Shown: positions 18,301 to 25,958 of the stretch, in pieces
Layout of the letters: the number at the start of each line of letters is the position of its first letter
Position numbering within the stretch: the first letter of the stretch is position 1
Origin: Alphaproteobacteria bacterium
Lineage (GTDB): Bacteria > Pseudomonadota > Alphaproteobacteria > Rs-D84
Direction: 5' to 3'
DNA: 64,000 nucleotides
Assembly: GCA_009784235.1 (NCBI GenBank)
Contig: WRCC01000002.1
Coordinates: 248,736-312,735 of the forward strand
Program-made: the position numbers and the translations under genes
The notes under the pieces: generated by a model
The model's database searches: none
What the model saw: only the letters and a program-made list of their open reading frames with translations
Told to the model about the DNA's origin: nothing

Positions 18301-20139
18301 GGTCTGACCGTTTTGTCCATGACGCAATTCTTGCACAATACTGCCCAAACCGGCAGCGGCGGTGCGATATATAACGAAGCCGATGTTCGAATTCGAAATG
18401 GCGCGATATTTGATGGTAACAATGCTTTGGCTGGTCTTGGTGGTGCGATATACAATTCTGGCACATTGTTGTTGGATTCCACATTCGGCGATATAGTATT
18501 TGAAAATAATTCGGACAGCACCGGTGCGAACGACATATATGGTGATGATGACAGTATTATAAATATCAACGGCACAGCTGGAACCGTTGCAATATATTCA
18601 GGCATCACAGGATTGGGCGAAATCAATAAAACCGGCACTGGAACATTTGATATATACGCGGACAGTTCAGCATACACCGGTACGTTCACACAAACAGACG
18701 GTATAACAAATGTTTATACATCCGGATTCTTTATGGGCGATACAAACCTGTCTGGTGGAATTATAAACTTTGCCGAATCCGCATCCGCAGGCGCGATGAA
18801 TGTATCGAATGGCGGAATTGTGAATCTTCGCGGCACCGACTTTAATACATTAACTGTGACCGATTGGTCGGGTGGTAACGGATATCTGTGGCTGAATACT
18901 TATTTTGATGGCAATGGCACCAGCACGGACAAATTGGTCGTTGCTGGCGGCGATGCCACCGGCACCACAACGCTGTTTATAAATTCTGTTGGGACGAACA
19001 ATGTGGTGACGCCGGACGGAGAATACGGAATTATGGTTGTTGATTTAACAAATGCATTTGATAAATCCGCAATCTTTACGCTGAATGGCGGCATGATTGA
19101 CACGGGTGCTTATGAATATCATCTGGTCAAAGAATTGGACGACAACTGGTACTTGGAGACAGATTGGACACCGACATCTGTTGCGCAAACAGCCGGTGCG
19201 ATACCAATCATTCACTTGGCCGTTGTCAAAGCCGGTATGAATGAATTACGCAAGCGTTTGGGCGAATTACGCGGCGATGATAAATCCAGACATAACGGCG
19301 TATGGGTGCGTACATATGGCAAAAGCAAAAATATACACAAATATATTGATGCCGATTTGGATTTGCTTGGAATCGAAGGCGGATATGACCACCAATTCAA
19401 CGTTGATAGTGGTCGCATCTATGTTGGTGTTATGGCCGGTATGCTGGAATCAAGGGATATACGCATACATCAATCAAACGGTCATACCGGACGCGGCACT
19501 ACATCGGCACCGTCCGTTGGTGCATACGCTACGTGGGTACACAAATCGGGCAGTCCCAACAAATGGTTCATTGATGCGACAGTGCGGCATTTCTGGGTCG
19601 ATACGGATTTGAAAAATATTGCATCAAACGGACAAACCGTATCGTATGACATCGACAGAAACTTTATAGCATCATCACTGGAAACCGGAAAGTTGTTCTA
19701 TTTCCGTGCGCCAGAATTTGCGAACATCGGAACAAAGCAAAATTCGCACATGTCGATGGAACCGAAAGCCGAAGTGCGCTTTAAATATGCACCCTCAAAA
19801 AATGCAACAACGAATTTTGGCGATGATATCCATATAGATTCCACAACCGGTCTTAATACCAAATTGGCATTGCAGACAAATTATTTGCCGAACGGTACGC
19901 AATCGGTCTGGAAACCATGGATTGAAATCGGCGTATTCCGCGAATGGCTGGGCAATGAAAACGTCGGATTCGGTGGTGCGCAAATACATACAAGCGCGCG
20001 CGGAAACGGCATGGAATTGGCCGCAGGAACGAATGTATCGCTTGGCGAACGTTCGTACGGATTTGCAGGCTTTACTTATGAAACCGGCGAAGTATATACT
20101 TCATATCAACTGAACATTGGCGCCAGAATGAAATTTTAA
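15343..20139 (+). CDS. Type V autotransporter adhesin
   Basis: 1598 residues from the ATG at 15343 (CAGGGGGGCCTGGGAT upstream). Signal peptide: NIISLTLISTFIIPTAYA. Residues ~30-1250 are a long passenger of short Gly/Asn/Thr/Ile-rich repeats typical of a right-handed beta-helix. Near residues 980-1050 there are Pmp-like GGAIY motifs (EGGAIYAMDG, GSGGAIYNEAD, LGGAIYNSG). The last ~290 residues form a C-terminal autotransporter barrel (HNGVWVRTYGKSKN..., ending NIGARMKF with terminal Phe). The passenger would be exposed on the cell surface; adhesion is inferred from class. It is a single-gene unit with its own promoter and terminator. Confidence 0.88.
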   Translation: MNKNIISLTLISTFIIPTAYATSIALPSGTTTWTTDQVFDSNGRTTAMTSAAIRANGTNAVITNSANINATNSMAGVLAFGGGTITINNTGDYTLTATGNYINPAQNDGGAGIQAGTETLDGGYTIGHININGMNIVASNNQRGVFAANGTINLIGATGLSSPNTLTVWDNNHGSFSGGIISTGVGGVTALINIENMDINVGGAQQHGIQAFNGGDVTIIGLSDGSNTITATNNQINNMGNAIYSSGAGSVMTINNMNIIESGSMYGIIADNLGVMNITGLADGSNSISVTNNAMGTTGVGIYASGNPSGASAGASKINISNTSITSDGNYGYGVMATGNAQINITGVAGNTFSASGNGSGLYINNNANNVISITGFDSIALNNNTIGSGTSKQTAGNGQIILQAGTITASGNNGNGLSVLAGDSVTAGAGGLFADGNKSTGIIANTGGNLILNGGAMSASNNGAYGLVITGGTTVTLNGAGNAFTFNNNVGDGIMVFNTTSILNISDAAISALTNSGFGINNIGTVNFSNTVSVDGVIAGNGIITNTGNLALLSDDSAFTGIFNQTAGETTVGVSARMLGGTNNISNSTLNVTSIAGIYYNATLGTNGILNNYSALIAAQNIDTSKISFAAGATGATMNFGRDATLAAANNLANYNLTGYIANSAGNTVSFSDSNISFDPTNMAGVTTYDFTDGTNYVFNDSVIDLTNTGTNVRTFNVGNMATYNSTLSFSLMLTGSGNPYTEFISDKLNVTNYTGDTLALGTIKILNPSAEDGLTGPFYIQDILSGAQFTAGQTASFATTVYQYLATVDAPQTGLELDIVGESDENSLYIMNDNYHSAGVRGFNFSLTNETYNIGKSLSATNAGTFVVQGYNDDATNSILSGEILAGYYGGQNLKGSFFNLSGLNGDVAFTLQNLTIQDAYTFAGDDITFGDSSDPAYDSGPNGNDGYGSVLKITDANSTALIQNVIAQRNTAQFEGGAIYAMDGLTVLSMTQFLHNTAQTGSGGAIYNEADVRIRNGAIFDGNNALAGLGGAIYNSGTLLLDSTFGDIVFENNSDSTGANDIYGDDDSIININGTAGTVAIYSGITGLGEINKTGTGTFDIYADSSAYTGTFTQTDGITNVYTSGFFMGDTNLSGGIINFAESASAGAMNVSNGGIVNLRGTDFNTLTVTDWSGGNGYLWLNTYFDGNGTSTDKLVVAGGDATGTTTLFINSVGTNNVVTPDGEYGIMVVDLTNAFDKSAIFTLNGGMIDTGAYEYHLVKELDDNWYLETDWTPTSVAQTAGAIPIIHLAVVKAGMNELRKRLGELRGDDKSRHNGVWVRTYGKSKNIHKYIDADLDLLGIEGGYDHQFNVDSGRIYVGVMAGMLESRDIRIHQSNGHTGRGTTSAPSVGAYATWVHKSGSPNKWFIDATVRHFWVDTDLKNIASNGQTVSYDIDRNFIASSLETGKLFYFRAPEFANIGTKQNSHMSMEPKAEVRFKYAPSKNATTNFGDDIHIDSTTGLNTKLALQTNYLPNGTQSVWKPWIEIGVFREWLGNENVGFGGAQIHTSARGNGMELAAGTNVSLGERSYGFAGFTYETGEVYTSYQLNIGARMKF

Positions 20140-20142
20140 TGT

Positions 20143-20174
20143 AAAAAATCCGCGCATATCGCGCGGATTTTTTT
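20143..20174 (+). terminator. Terminator after the autotransporter
   Basis: AATCCGCGC-ATATC-GCGCGGATT hairpin followed by T7. Confidence 0.85.
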
Positions 20175-20229
20175 ATTGCCTTTATTATTTTTCATATCTA
20201 TAATCGTCCCGAAAAAAGGAGAACTTAAT

Positions 20230-20793
20230 ATGAAAAAATACTTATCTATTATTGCATTGTCTGTCTTTGCCATGGGTGCACATGCAGCGCCGAATTTGAC
20301 GCTGTATTATTCCAATTCGTGCCCGTATTGCCATTATGCCAAAGATTTTATAAATGAACATTTGGTTATCGAATATCCAGATATGATTGTTACCCAGGTG
20401 GATGTTGGCAATCCAAACAATGGCAAAGAATTCCAAGCGGCGCTGAAAAAATGTGAATATGAACGTGGCGGCATTCCGGTCGTTGTAATCGATGGCAAAT
20501 GTTTCCAAGGATTCGGCCAAAATTCGCCCGAAGCATTCCGGAACGCAGCAAATGCAAACTTGTCTGAATCTGATGTTGCCGCGGCCGCCGCGCGCCGCGC
20601 CGCGCTGGAAAAAAATCCGGACGCCGTTCGCCGTGAACACGCGACCGCCGTCGCTGCACGTGCCGCCGGTCAACCAGTTGCAAAAACCACAAAAAAAAAT
20701 GACAATACAGCAATGTATGGATTTGCTGGCTTGATTGCGATATTGTTGGTTGCGCTTGGTTTTGTGATATTTTCAAAGCGGAAAAAGAAATAA
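20230..20793 (+). CDS. Exported glutaredoxin-like protein with C-terminal anchor
   Basis: 187 residues from the ATG at 20230 (AAAGGAGAACTTAAT upstream). Signal peptide MKKYLSIIALSVFAMGAHAA. A thioredoxin-fold domain carries a CPYC redox motif (NSCPYCHYAKDFI) and the cis-Pro region GGIPVVVIDGKCFQGFG. An Ala/Lys-rich linker leads to one transmembrane helix (MYGFAGLIAILLVALGFVIF) and a KRKKK tail. It is thus probably a periplasmic thiol-disulfide protein tethered to the inner membrane. The neighbouring Cys-rich secreted proteins (12977, 21560) are plausible substrates; this is inference. Confidence 0.75.
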   Translation: MKKYLSIIALSVFAMGAHAAPNLTLYYSNSCPYCHYAKDFINEHLVIEYPDMIVTQVDVGNPNNGKEFQAALKKCEYERGGIPVVVIDGKCFQGFGQNSPEAFRNAANANLSESDVAAAAARRAALEKNPDAVRREHATAVAARAAGQPVAKTTKKNDNTAMYGFAGLIAILLVALGFVIFSKRKKK

Positions 20794-20796
20794 AAA

Positions 20797-21507
20797 ATGT
20801 TCGATTTAACAATTCTTGATTACATATATATCGGCGTGATTTTGGTATCAACCATTTGGGCGTCGATACGTGGCGGTGTTTATGAAACTGTAACCATGGT
20901 AGCGTGGATTGTTGCGGCATTGGTCGCGCGGTTCGCATCGCCATATTTGGGCGAACTGTTCCAAAGTTGGTTCAAATTATCCGAAGCAACAATTGGAACC
21001 CTGGTGGCCAGTTATTTCATCGTGTTCTTTGTAATCTTGGTCGCGTTCAGTTTCTTTAATCAGAAACTGCGCGACCGTGTCCAAGAAAGCATGATGCGCG
21101 TGACCGACCATACTTTCGGTATTGTGTTCGGTGTTATCCGCGGTATTGTAATCATGGGATTTGTTTATTGGGGCACGCTGTGGTATTATTCGGAAAGCAC
21201 GCTGCCCGCCGCTGTGGCTGGTGCGCGCACGCGTCCGATTATGCAATTGACGGCGGTTAAAATTCATCAATGGTTTATACCGGGGGACAATAAATTGCTG
21301 GAATCGGATGTAATCGGTGGTGAATCGGCCCAGGCCGCATTTGAAAACCTGATTAATCCAGCGGTCAAGGTCATGGTCGCGGAACGTCCACAGCGCGATG
21401 ATAATTTTTCATTGCCGGATGAATCAGACACAACCGGATATCGTGAATCTGAACGCAATTCATTGGAAAATAAATTACTGCAAATAGAAAGCAGCGATGA
21501 AGAATAA
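20797..21507 (+). CDS. cvpA: CvpA family membrane protein
   Basis: 236 residues. Four predicted membrane helices in the first ~130 residues (starting TILDYIYIGVILVSTIWASIRGGVYETVTMVAWI) match the CvpA/colicin V production family, an inner-membrane protein whose role is poorly defined. A soluble charged tail follows. It starts 3 bases after the glutaredoxin-like gene, so the two form an operon, and it ends at a terminator at 21506-21532. purF, a frequent partner, is absent. Confidence 0.85.
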   Translation: MFDLTILDYIYIGVILVSTIWASIRGGVYETVTMVAWIVAALVARFASPYLGELFQSWFKLSEATIGTLVASYFIVFFVILVAFSFFNQKLRDRVQESMMRVTDHTFGIVFGVIRGIVIMGFVYWGTLWYYSESTLPAAVAGARTRPIMQLTAVKIHQWFIPGDNKLLESDVIGGESAQAAFENLINPAVKVMVAERPQRDDNFSLPDESDTTGYRESERNSLENKLLQIESSDEE

Positions 21508-21532
21508 AAACGCTCCACCGGGGCGTTTTTTT
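21506..21532 (+). terminator. Terminator after cvpA
   Basis: AACGCTCC-ACC-GGGGCGTT hairpin followed by T7; the next promoter's TATAAT begins almost immediately (21536-21541). Confidence 0.8.
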
Positions 21533-21559
21533 ATGATATAATTACAGAATAACGAGAGA

Positions 21560-24250
21560 ATGAAAATGATAAAGAAAATTGCACTATTTGGCATTGTTGG
21601 CGTTTTGTTTGCGGCAACCGCTGATGCGGCGCAACCGGCGCAAAGACGTGGCGCGCCAACGGCCGCACCAGTCGCCGGGACCGCACAACCAACAACGGCC
21701 CAGCCCGCCGCCGCGCGCGCCGCGGTTTCTGCGCGCAGTGCCACGCCCGGTGCACCGGTCCAGCAAGCCGCCCAGCCACAACAACCCGTCGTTGCCGCGC
21801 GTGCGGCATCTGCGGCCGTTCCACAACCGCAACAACGCGTCGTTCAAACCGGCACAACCGTTGCCGCCGCAACCACCAGTGCATCTGTTATCGACCCGAT
21901 ATGCCGTGAACGTTGGTTCGGATGTATGGATTCTTTTTGCATGATGGAAAATGAATCTGGCGGACGGTGCATGTGTTCCAACCGTCATACTGAATTGAAT
22001 GCGGTATTGGCGGAAATCGAAAGACTGGACGAAGCAACGTTTAAAATGGCAACCGAAGGCGTTGAAAGAATTGAAATGGGCGCCCGCGCGGACGAAGTTT
22101 TCCGCCAACAACAATTGGCCGCAACAAATGCCATTGGCAATCAGACACCGGCAACATCAACGCGCCGCACGCCGCTGGATTTGGGTATTTGGGATATGTC
22201 GAACGTGTTCGATGCGGTTGATTTTGGTGTGATGGATAATGTTGTTAATACGCTGGAAGGCAAATCGGGCGACCAGCTGCACATCGCTGTGCGACAAATG
22301 TGTGAACAACAAATGTCTGGGTGTGAAGGCCAGATGCAGATGTTGCGGACTTTGTATTCCACCACAATTCAATCCGATTGCCGCGCGTTTGAAAATGAAT
22401 TGCAAAATCGTCGCCGCCAGTCGCAACAAAAATTGGCCGCCGCTGAACGTGCTTTGCGCGAAGCTGCACTGGAAAGCTATGAATCTGCGAACCGCTATGA
22501 CGCCGGACAATGCGCGGTTCAATTCCGCCAATGTATGCAGACAACCGGCGGATGCGGTGCGGACTTTACCGGATGCGTTGGAATTGCAGCATCTGAAAAT
22601 GCGGTTGGTGGTCGTGCACGCACAACACCAATCCGCGGTGCGATGACAACAATTAATATCGCGTCCAGTTCGTTTGACACATTGACCGCCAAACGTCCGC
22701 TGTGCGATAATGTTACGCAGCATTGCGTTGCCGCGGTGTCCCAAGACCGTGACGCCGTATGGAAAATATTCTTGGGCGATATTGCGCCAACAATTAAAAG
22801 TGCGGAACTGATGGCAGAATCCAATGCACGTATGGATTGTATCGGTAATATATCAGCATGTTTCCAGCGTGGATGCCGCGACAATATGGACCCGAATAAT
22901 CCAGACGGTTCATTCGATTTGTGTTTAACGCGTCCGGAAACAATGCTGAATATTTGTCGTGTTCCGCTGGAAGCATGCGGCATACCAACAACATCTGCTG
23001 CGCGTGCGCAACAACATCCGATTTGGGATTTCGTAGTGGCGCGTTTGGCCGCGATGCGTGTTGATTCATGTACGACCCAGGTTCGCGAATGCTTGCAATC
23101 AAATGACCGCTGTGGCAAAGATTATACTGGATGTATTGGTTTGGATACGGCGACCATTATGGGTATGTGTCCGGCGGATAAACTGGTTGGGTGCCAATAT
23201 AAATTTGGCCAAACCAACATTGGCACCGGCGAAGTAATGGATGAAATCGCGCGCATGGTCCAAGGTATATTCTTGGCCATTGATAACAGTCATTTGCGCA
23301 ATTGCCAGAAAGCGGTCGATGCAGCAATGATAAAAGTATGCGGCAGTGTGGATACATGTGACGCGTTCGACGAAGATAACACAATCGGAACAGAATCTTT
23401 GCTGTCGGTAAAAAATGCGGCCGGCGACTTTGAAATATCGGGTCTGATGTCGATGGGCAGTATTGGCATATCAATGCCGGAATCGGCGGCGGCACAATTT
23501 ACGCCAATCACGATTGATATCAGTGCGTTCGCACCATCCTTGACCGGCGGCGCAGTGGCCGGTCGTATAAATGCGTCCGCGCAAAGTATCCAACAACAGA
23601 TAAACAACAAGATTGCAATATTGTCATCTGATACGGTTGTGCGCCAATGTGTCGAAGGTCGCAGTGTCCAAGGATTGGGCAGTCGTACCACAGTCGGTAA
23701 TCAAAGGAACGAAGAAATTCCGCGGTTCCCACACTTGCTGGATTCATCTATGGCGATTATCGCGAATGCGGCGGTTGCGGCGGCTGACCGGAATTACACG
23801 CGCAAATTTAACGAGCTTACCGCGACAGCATTTGAAAACCAATCGGATGAATTTAATATGGGTATGTGCGCCGCGATGGCATCCAGAACCGACGAAGGTA
23901 TTCCGGAATTGTTCAAAAGCGACGCTGGTGGCCGCTTGTCCGAAGATGGTACAATATTCACGATTCCGGGTACGTCATTTGCTGGATTGATAAGCGCGAT
24001 GCAAAACGCGACCACAGGCACGGACGAAGGCGTTGTATTAGATGCACATGGCACCATGGTGGCCAGCGTGCAGACAACGGCGCTTTATGCCAATGGCGTA
24101 TGCAGCATCACGACCAGGTCGACAGTCTGCAAAGGCATGGAGCAAATGTGGGCGAAAGTAAAACGTCGCAAACAAAAAGGTTTCCGCGGTACGATATGCC
24201 CGGAATACAACCCCCCAATTACCGAAGTTCAAGAAATAAGAATGCGATAA
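21560..24250 (+). CDS. Large Cys-rich secreted protein, unknown
   Basis: 896 residues. A signal peptide (MIKKIALFGIVGVLFAATADA) is followed by ~90 residues of Ala/Pro/Gln/Thr low-complexity sequence, then a Cys-rich body with recurring C-x3-6-C units such as CRERWFGCMDSFCM, CEQQMSGCEGQM, CGADFTGCVG and CGKDYTGCIG. The last two are internal repeats about 190 residues apart. About 40 Cys suggest many disulfides in the periplasm or on the surface. A central ~40-residue segment (QNRRRQSQQKLAAAERALREA) is probably coiled coil. Not a recognised enzyme. It may share origin with the 12977 protein. Confidence 0.7.
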   Translation: MKMIKKIALFGIVGVLFAATADAAQPAQRRGAPTAAPVAGTAQPTTAQPAAARAAVSARSATPGAPVQQAAQPQQPVVAARAASAAVPQPQQRVVQTGTTVAAATTSASVIDPICRERWFGCMDSFCMMENESGGRCMCSNRHTELNAVLAEIERLDEATFKMATEGVERIEMGARADEVFRQQQLAATNAIGNQTPATSTRRTPLDLGIWDMSNVFDAVDFGVMDNVVNTLEGKSGDQLHIAVRQMCEQQMSGCEGQMQMLRTLYSTTIQSDCRAFENELQNRRRQSQQKLAAAERALREAALESYESANRYDAGQCAVQFRQCMQTTGGCGADFTGCVGIAASENAVGGRARTTPIRGAMTTINIASSSFDTLTAKRPLCDNVTQHCVAAVSQDRDAVWKIFLGDIAPTIKSAELMAESNARMDCIGNISACFQRGCRDNMDPNNPDGSFDLCLTRPETMLNICRVPLEACGIPTTSAARAQQHPIWDFVVARLAAMRVDSCTTQVRECLQSNDRCGKDYTGCIGLDTATIMGMCPADKLVGCQYKFGQTNIGTGEVMDEIARMVQGIFLAIDNSHLRNCQKAVDAAMIKVCGSVDTCDAFDEDNTIGTESLLSVKNAAGDFEISGLMSMGSIGISMPESAAAQFTPITIDISAFAPSLTGGAVAGRINASAQSIQQQINNKIAILSSDTVVRQCVEGRSVQGLGSRTTVGNQRNEEIPRFPHLLDSSMAIIANAAVAAADRNYTRKFNELTATAFENQSDEFNMGMCAAMASRTDEGIPELFKSDAGGRLSEDGTIFTIPGTSFAGLISAMQNATTGTDEGVVLDAHGTMVASVQTTALYANGVCSITTRSTVCKGMEQMWAKVKRRKQKGFRGTICPEYNPPITEVQEIRMR

Positions 24251-24280
24251 AAAATCCCGCCAAACGGCGGGATTAATTTT
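24249..24280 (+). terminator. Terminator after the Cys-rich protein
   Basis: AATCCCGCC-AAAC-GGCGGGATT hairpin followed by a T-rich run; tRNA genes on the other strand begin just beyond. Confidence 0.8.
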
Positions 24281-24287
24281 AAGTAGG

Positions 24288-24365
24288 TGGGGCGACCGAC
24301 GGGATTCGAACCCGCGACATTTGGCACCACAAGCCAACGCTCTAACCAACTGAGCTACGGCCGCC
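24288..24365 (-). tRNA. tRNA-His (GUG)
   Basis: Minus strand reads G(-1)GCGGCCG...CGGTCGCCCCA. The anticodon loop TTGTGGT between TTGGC and GCCAA gives GUG. The extra 5' G pairs with C73, as expected for tRNA-His; CCA is encoded. Confidence 0.95.
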
Positions 24366-24372
24366 ATGAGAG

Positions 24373-24448
24373 TGGTGGAGCTGATCGGACTCGAACCGAC
24401 GACCCCTTGCATGCCATGCAAGTGCTCTACCAACTGAGCTACAACCCC
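24373..24448 (-). tRNA. tRNA-Ala (GGC)
   Basis: Minus strand GGGGTTG...CAGCTCCACCA; anticodon loop ATGGCAT between CTTGC and GCAAG gives GGC; CCA encoded. It lies 7 bases upstream of tRNA-His, so the two are probably cotranscribed. Confidence 0.95.
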
Positions 24449-24503
24449 AAATGCCCGCGTATTTTATATGCAGCATGTACAAAAGTCAAATCAAAAATCC
24501 GGC

Positions 24504-24532
24504 TTGAAATTTTTATACGGCATTGGTATGCT
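24504..24532 (+). promoter_or_regulatory. Promoter of frr
   Basis: TTGAAA at 24504-24509, 17-base spacer, TATGCT at 24527-24532, 23 bases before the frr ATG. Confidence 0.6.
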
Positions 24533-24554
24533 ATTTCCAAGCAAAGGAGAATCC

Positions 24555-25115
24555 ATGGATTACACATTATTGAAAACAGAAGCAGAATCAAAAACCGCTG
24601 CGACAATCGAAGTTTTAAAAACAGAATACGCTGGACTGCGCACCGGACGCGCATCTGTGCACTTGCTGGACGGCGTGCGGGTCGAAGTATATGGTTCTGA
24701 AATGCCGATTAACCAAGTCGCAACGGTCAGCACGCCCGAAGCCCAAGTGATTTCGGTTTCCGTCTGGGACTTGTCAAACGCCGGTGCGGTGGAAAAAGCA
24801 ATTCGTGATTCCGGACTGGGCCTGAATCCTATGTCCGCCGGTGGTGTTATTCGTATCAATCTGCCGCCACTGACCGAAGAACGTCGTCGTGAACTGGTCA
24901 AAGTTGCGGGCAAATATGCTGAAGAAGCGAAAATTTCCATGCGCAATATCCGCCAAGATTTGATGGGCAAAATCAAACGCGCCGAAACGGACAAAGTTAT
25001 TTCCGAAGACGACCGCAAACGTTTTGAAGAAGACTTGCAGAAAGTATTTGATGCCCGCGCGCTGGAAGTAGATAGCATCGCAAAACAAAAAGAAACAGAT
25101 ATTATGAGCGTATAG
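24555..25115 (+). CDS. frr: Ribosome recycling factor
   Basis: 186 residues, exactly the usual RRF length, from the ATG at 24555 behind AAAGGAGAATCC. RRF with EF-G splits post-termination ribosomes. Conserved segments are LRTGRASVHLLDGVRVEVYGSEMPINQVA, LGLNPMSAGGVIRINLPPLTEERRREL (shown in part) and the C-terminal helix. pyrH and tsf, its usual upstream partners, are not present; uppS follows after a repeat region and a small gene. Confidence 0.96.
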   Translation: MDYTLLKTEAESKTAATIEVLKTEYAGLRTGRASVHLLDGVRVEVYGSEMPINQVATVSTPEAQVISVSVWDLSNAGAVEKAIRDSGLGLNPMSAGGVIRINLPPLTEERRRELVKVAGKYAEEAKISMRNIRQDLMGKIKRAETDKVISEDDRKRFEEDLQKVFDARALEVDSIAKQKETDIMSV

Positions 25116-25139
25116 CCGAGAATCGAAATTCGATATTCG

Positions 25140-25335
25140 AAATTTGTGGGGGCGGAAAATTTTCCGCCCTTTTTTATTTTAAACAAAAATGCAAAAGCAT
25201 TTTTGTCATTCCGGCGTAGGCCGGAATAGGGTCTATTAACCGCGATGCAAAGCATCGCCAAATTGGTTTGCCCATTATAATGGACAAACGGTTTTAAGTC
25301 CTCCTCCGGCCTGCGCCGGAGTGACAGTGTGATTT
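25140..25335. repeat. Chain of palindromes downstream of frr
   Basis: Over about 190 bases there are six hairpins in succession: GGGCGGAAAATTTTCCGCCC plus T6 (25150-25177, terminator of frr); AAAATGC/GCATTTT (25185-25206); ATTCCGGC-GTA-GGCCGGAAT (25209-25228); GCGATGC-AAA-GCATCGC; GTTTG...CAAAC around CCATTATAATGG; and CTCCGGCCTGCGCCGGAG near 25305-25322. The ATTCCGGC/GCCGGAGTGAC arms are of a type seen as dispersed intergenic repeats in bacteria. The segment TTTGTGGGGGCGGAAAATTT recurs at 52660. Confidence 0.7.
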
Positions 25336-25386
25336 CGGAATTGTTCCCTAGTGACCTGTGATGATTTTTATGCAAGAGTAACCGCC

Positions 25387-25854
25387 ATGAAACGAATACT
25401 CATTTTTATTACAGCTATATTTATCATACACGGCGCGAACGCGTACGATATCGACACTGGTCTATATCCTTTTGCTGATTTTTGCGGTGATGAAATCGAC
25501 CAATACTGTTACGGTGTGGATGATTTGGGTAATTGTATGTTGTCTAATCGTGGTGTTTTGGGGGATGATTGTTATGATTCCGTGTTTTTATGGGCGGGCG
25601 ACCGGTGGGGTTGGCATGACCATGGCGTGCGCGACCGATGGAATAAAATGGGCCGCGATGAACGCAATGATTACACAAACAAACACATTGATGAATATGC
25701 CGCGCGCAGCGCACATGAAACCCGCGACCCAACGCGAAATAACCCCAGCCATATAATGAATCCAGCCGGCGGTATGCGCATGGGTGTTGGTATCGGCCAC
25801 GGCGGCGGCGGAATGCATATGGGTGTTGGTATGGGTGGTGGGTTCAGACGATAA
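25387..25854 (+). CDS. Small secreted protein with Met/His/Gly-rich tail
   Basis: 155 residues from the ATG at 25387. Signal peptide MKRILIFITAIFIIHGANA. The mature part has five Cys in FADFCGDEIDQYCYGVDD, NCMLSN and DDCYDS, a charged middle, and a C-terminus repeating MRMGVGIGHGGGGMHMGVGM (His, Met and Gly). Such tails can bind metal, which is only a guess. It interrupts the otherwise typical frr-uppS neighbourhood. The ribosome binding site is weak. A hairpin terminator (GGCGCATGGAAATGCGCC plus T6) follows at 25878-25900. Confidence 0.55.
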   Translation: MKRILIFITAIFIIHGANAYDIDTGLYPFADFCGDEIDQYCYGVDDLGNCMLSNRGVLGDDCYDSVFLWAGDRWGWHDHGVRDRWNKMGRDERNDYTNKHIDEYAARSAHETRDPTRNNPSHIMNPAGGMRMGVGIGHGGGGMHMGVGMGGGFRR

Positions 25855-25877
25855 AATCATCAAGTAAAAATATATCG

Positions 25878-25900
25878 GCGCATGGAAATGCGCCATTTTT
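25878..25900 (+). terminator. Terminator upstream of uppS
   Basis: GGCGCAT-GGAA-ATGCGCC hairpin followed by ATTTTTT. Confidence 0.7.
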
Positions 25901-25905
25901 TACCG

Positions 25906-25940
25906 TTGCATTATGGAAACACGGGTGCTATGATGCACCC
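25906..25940 (+). promoter_or_regulatory. uppS promoter with palindromic -10 region
   Basis: TTGCAT at 25906-25911, 17-base spacer, TATGAT at 25929-25934. The -10 box is embedded in a perfect palindrome, GGGTGC-TATGAT-GCACCC counting arms only (25923-25940), which could be an operator. Confidence 0.55.
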
Positions 25941-25958
25941 CATGCAAAAGGAAGACAT

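Noticed and set aside
21579-22744. Overlapping ORFs within the Cys-rich protein at 21560
   Set aside because: Low-complexity GC-rich codons create open frames on both strands; the 21560 frame alone has signal peptide, ribosome binding site and terminator.
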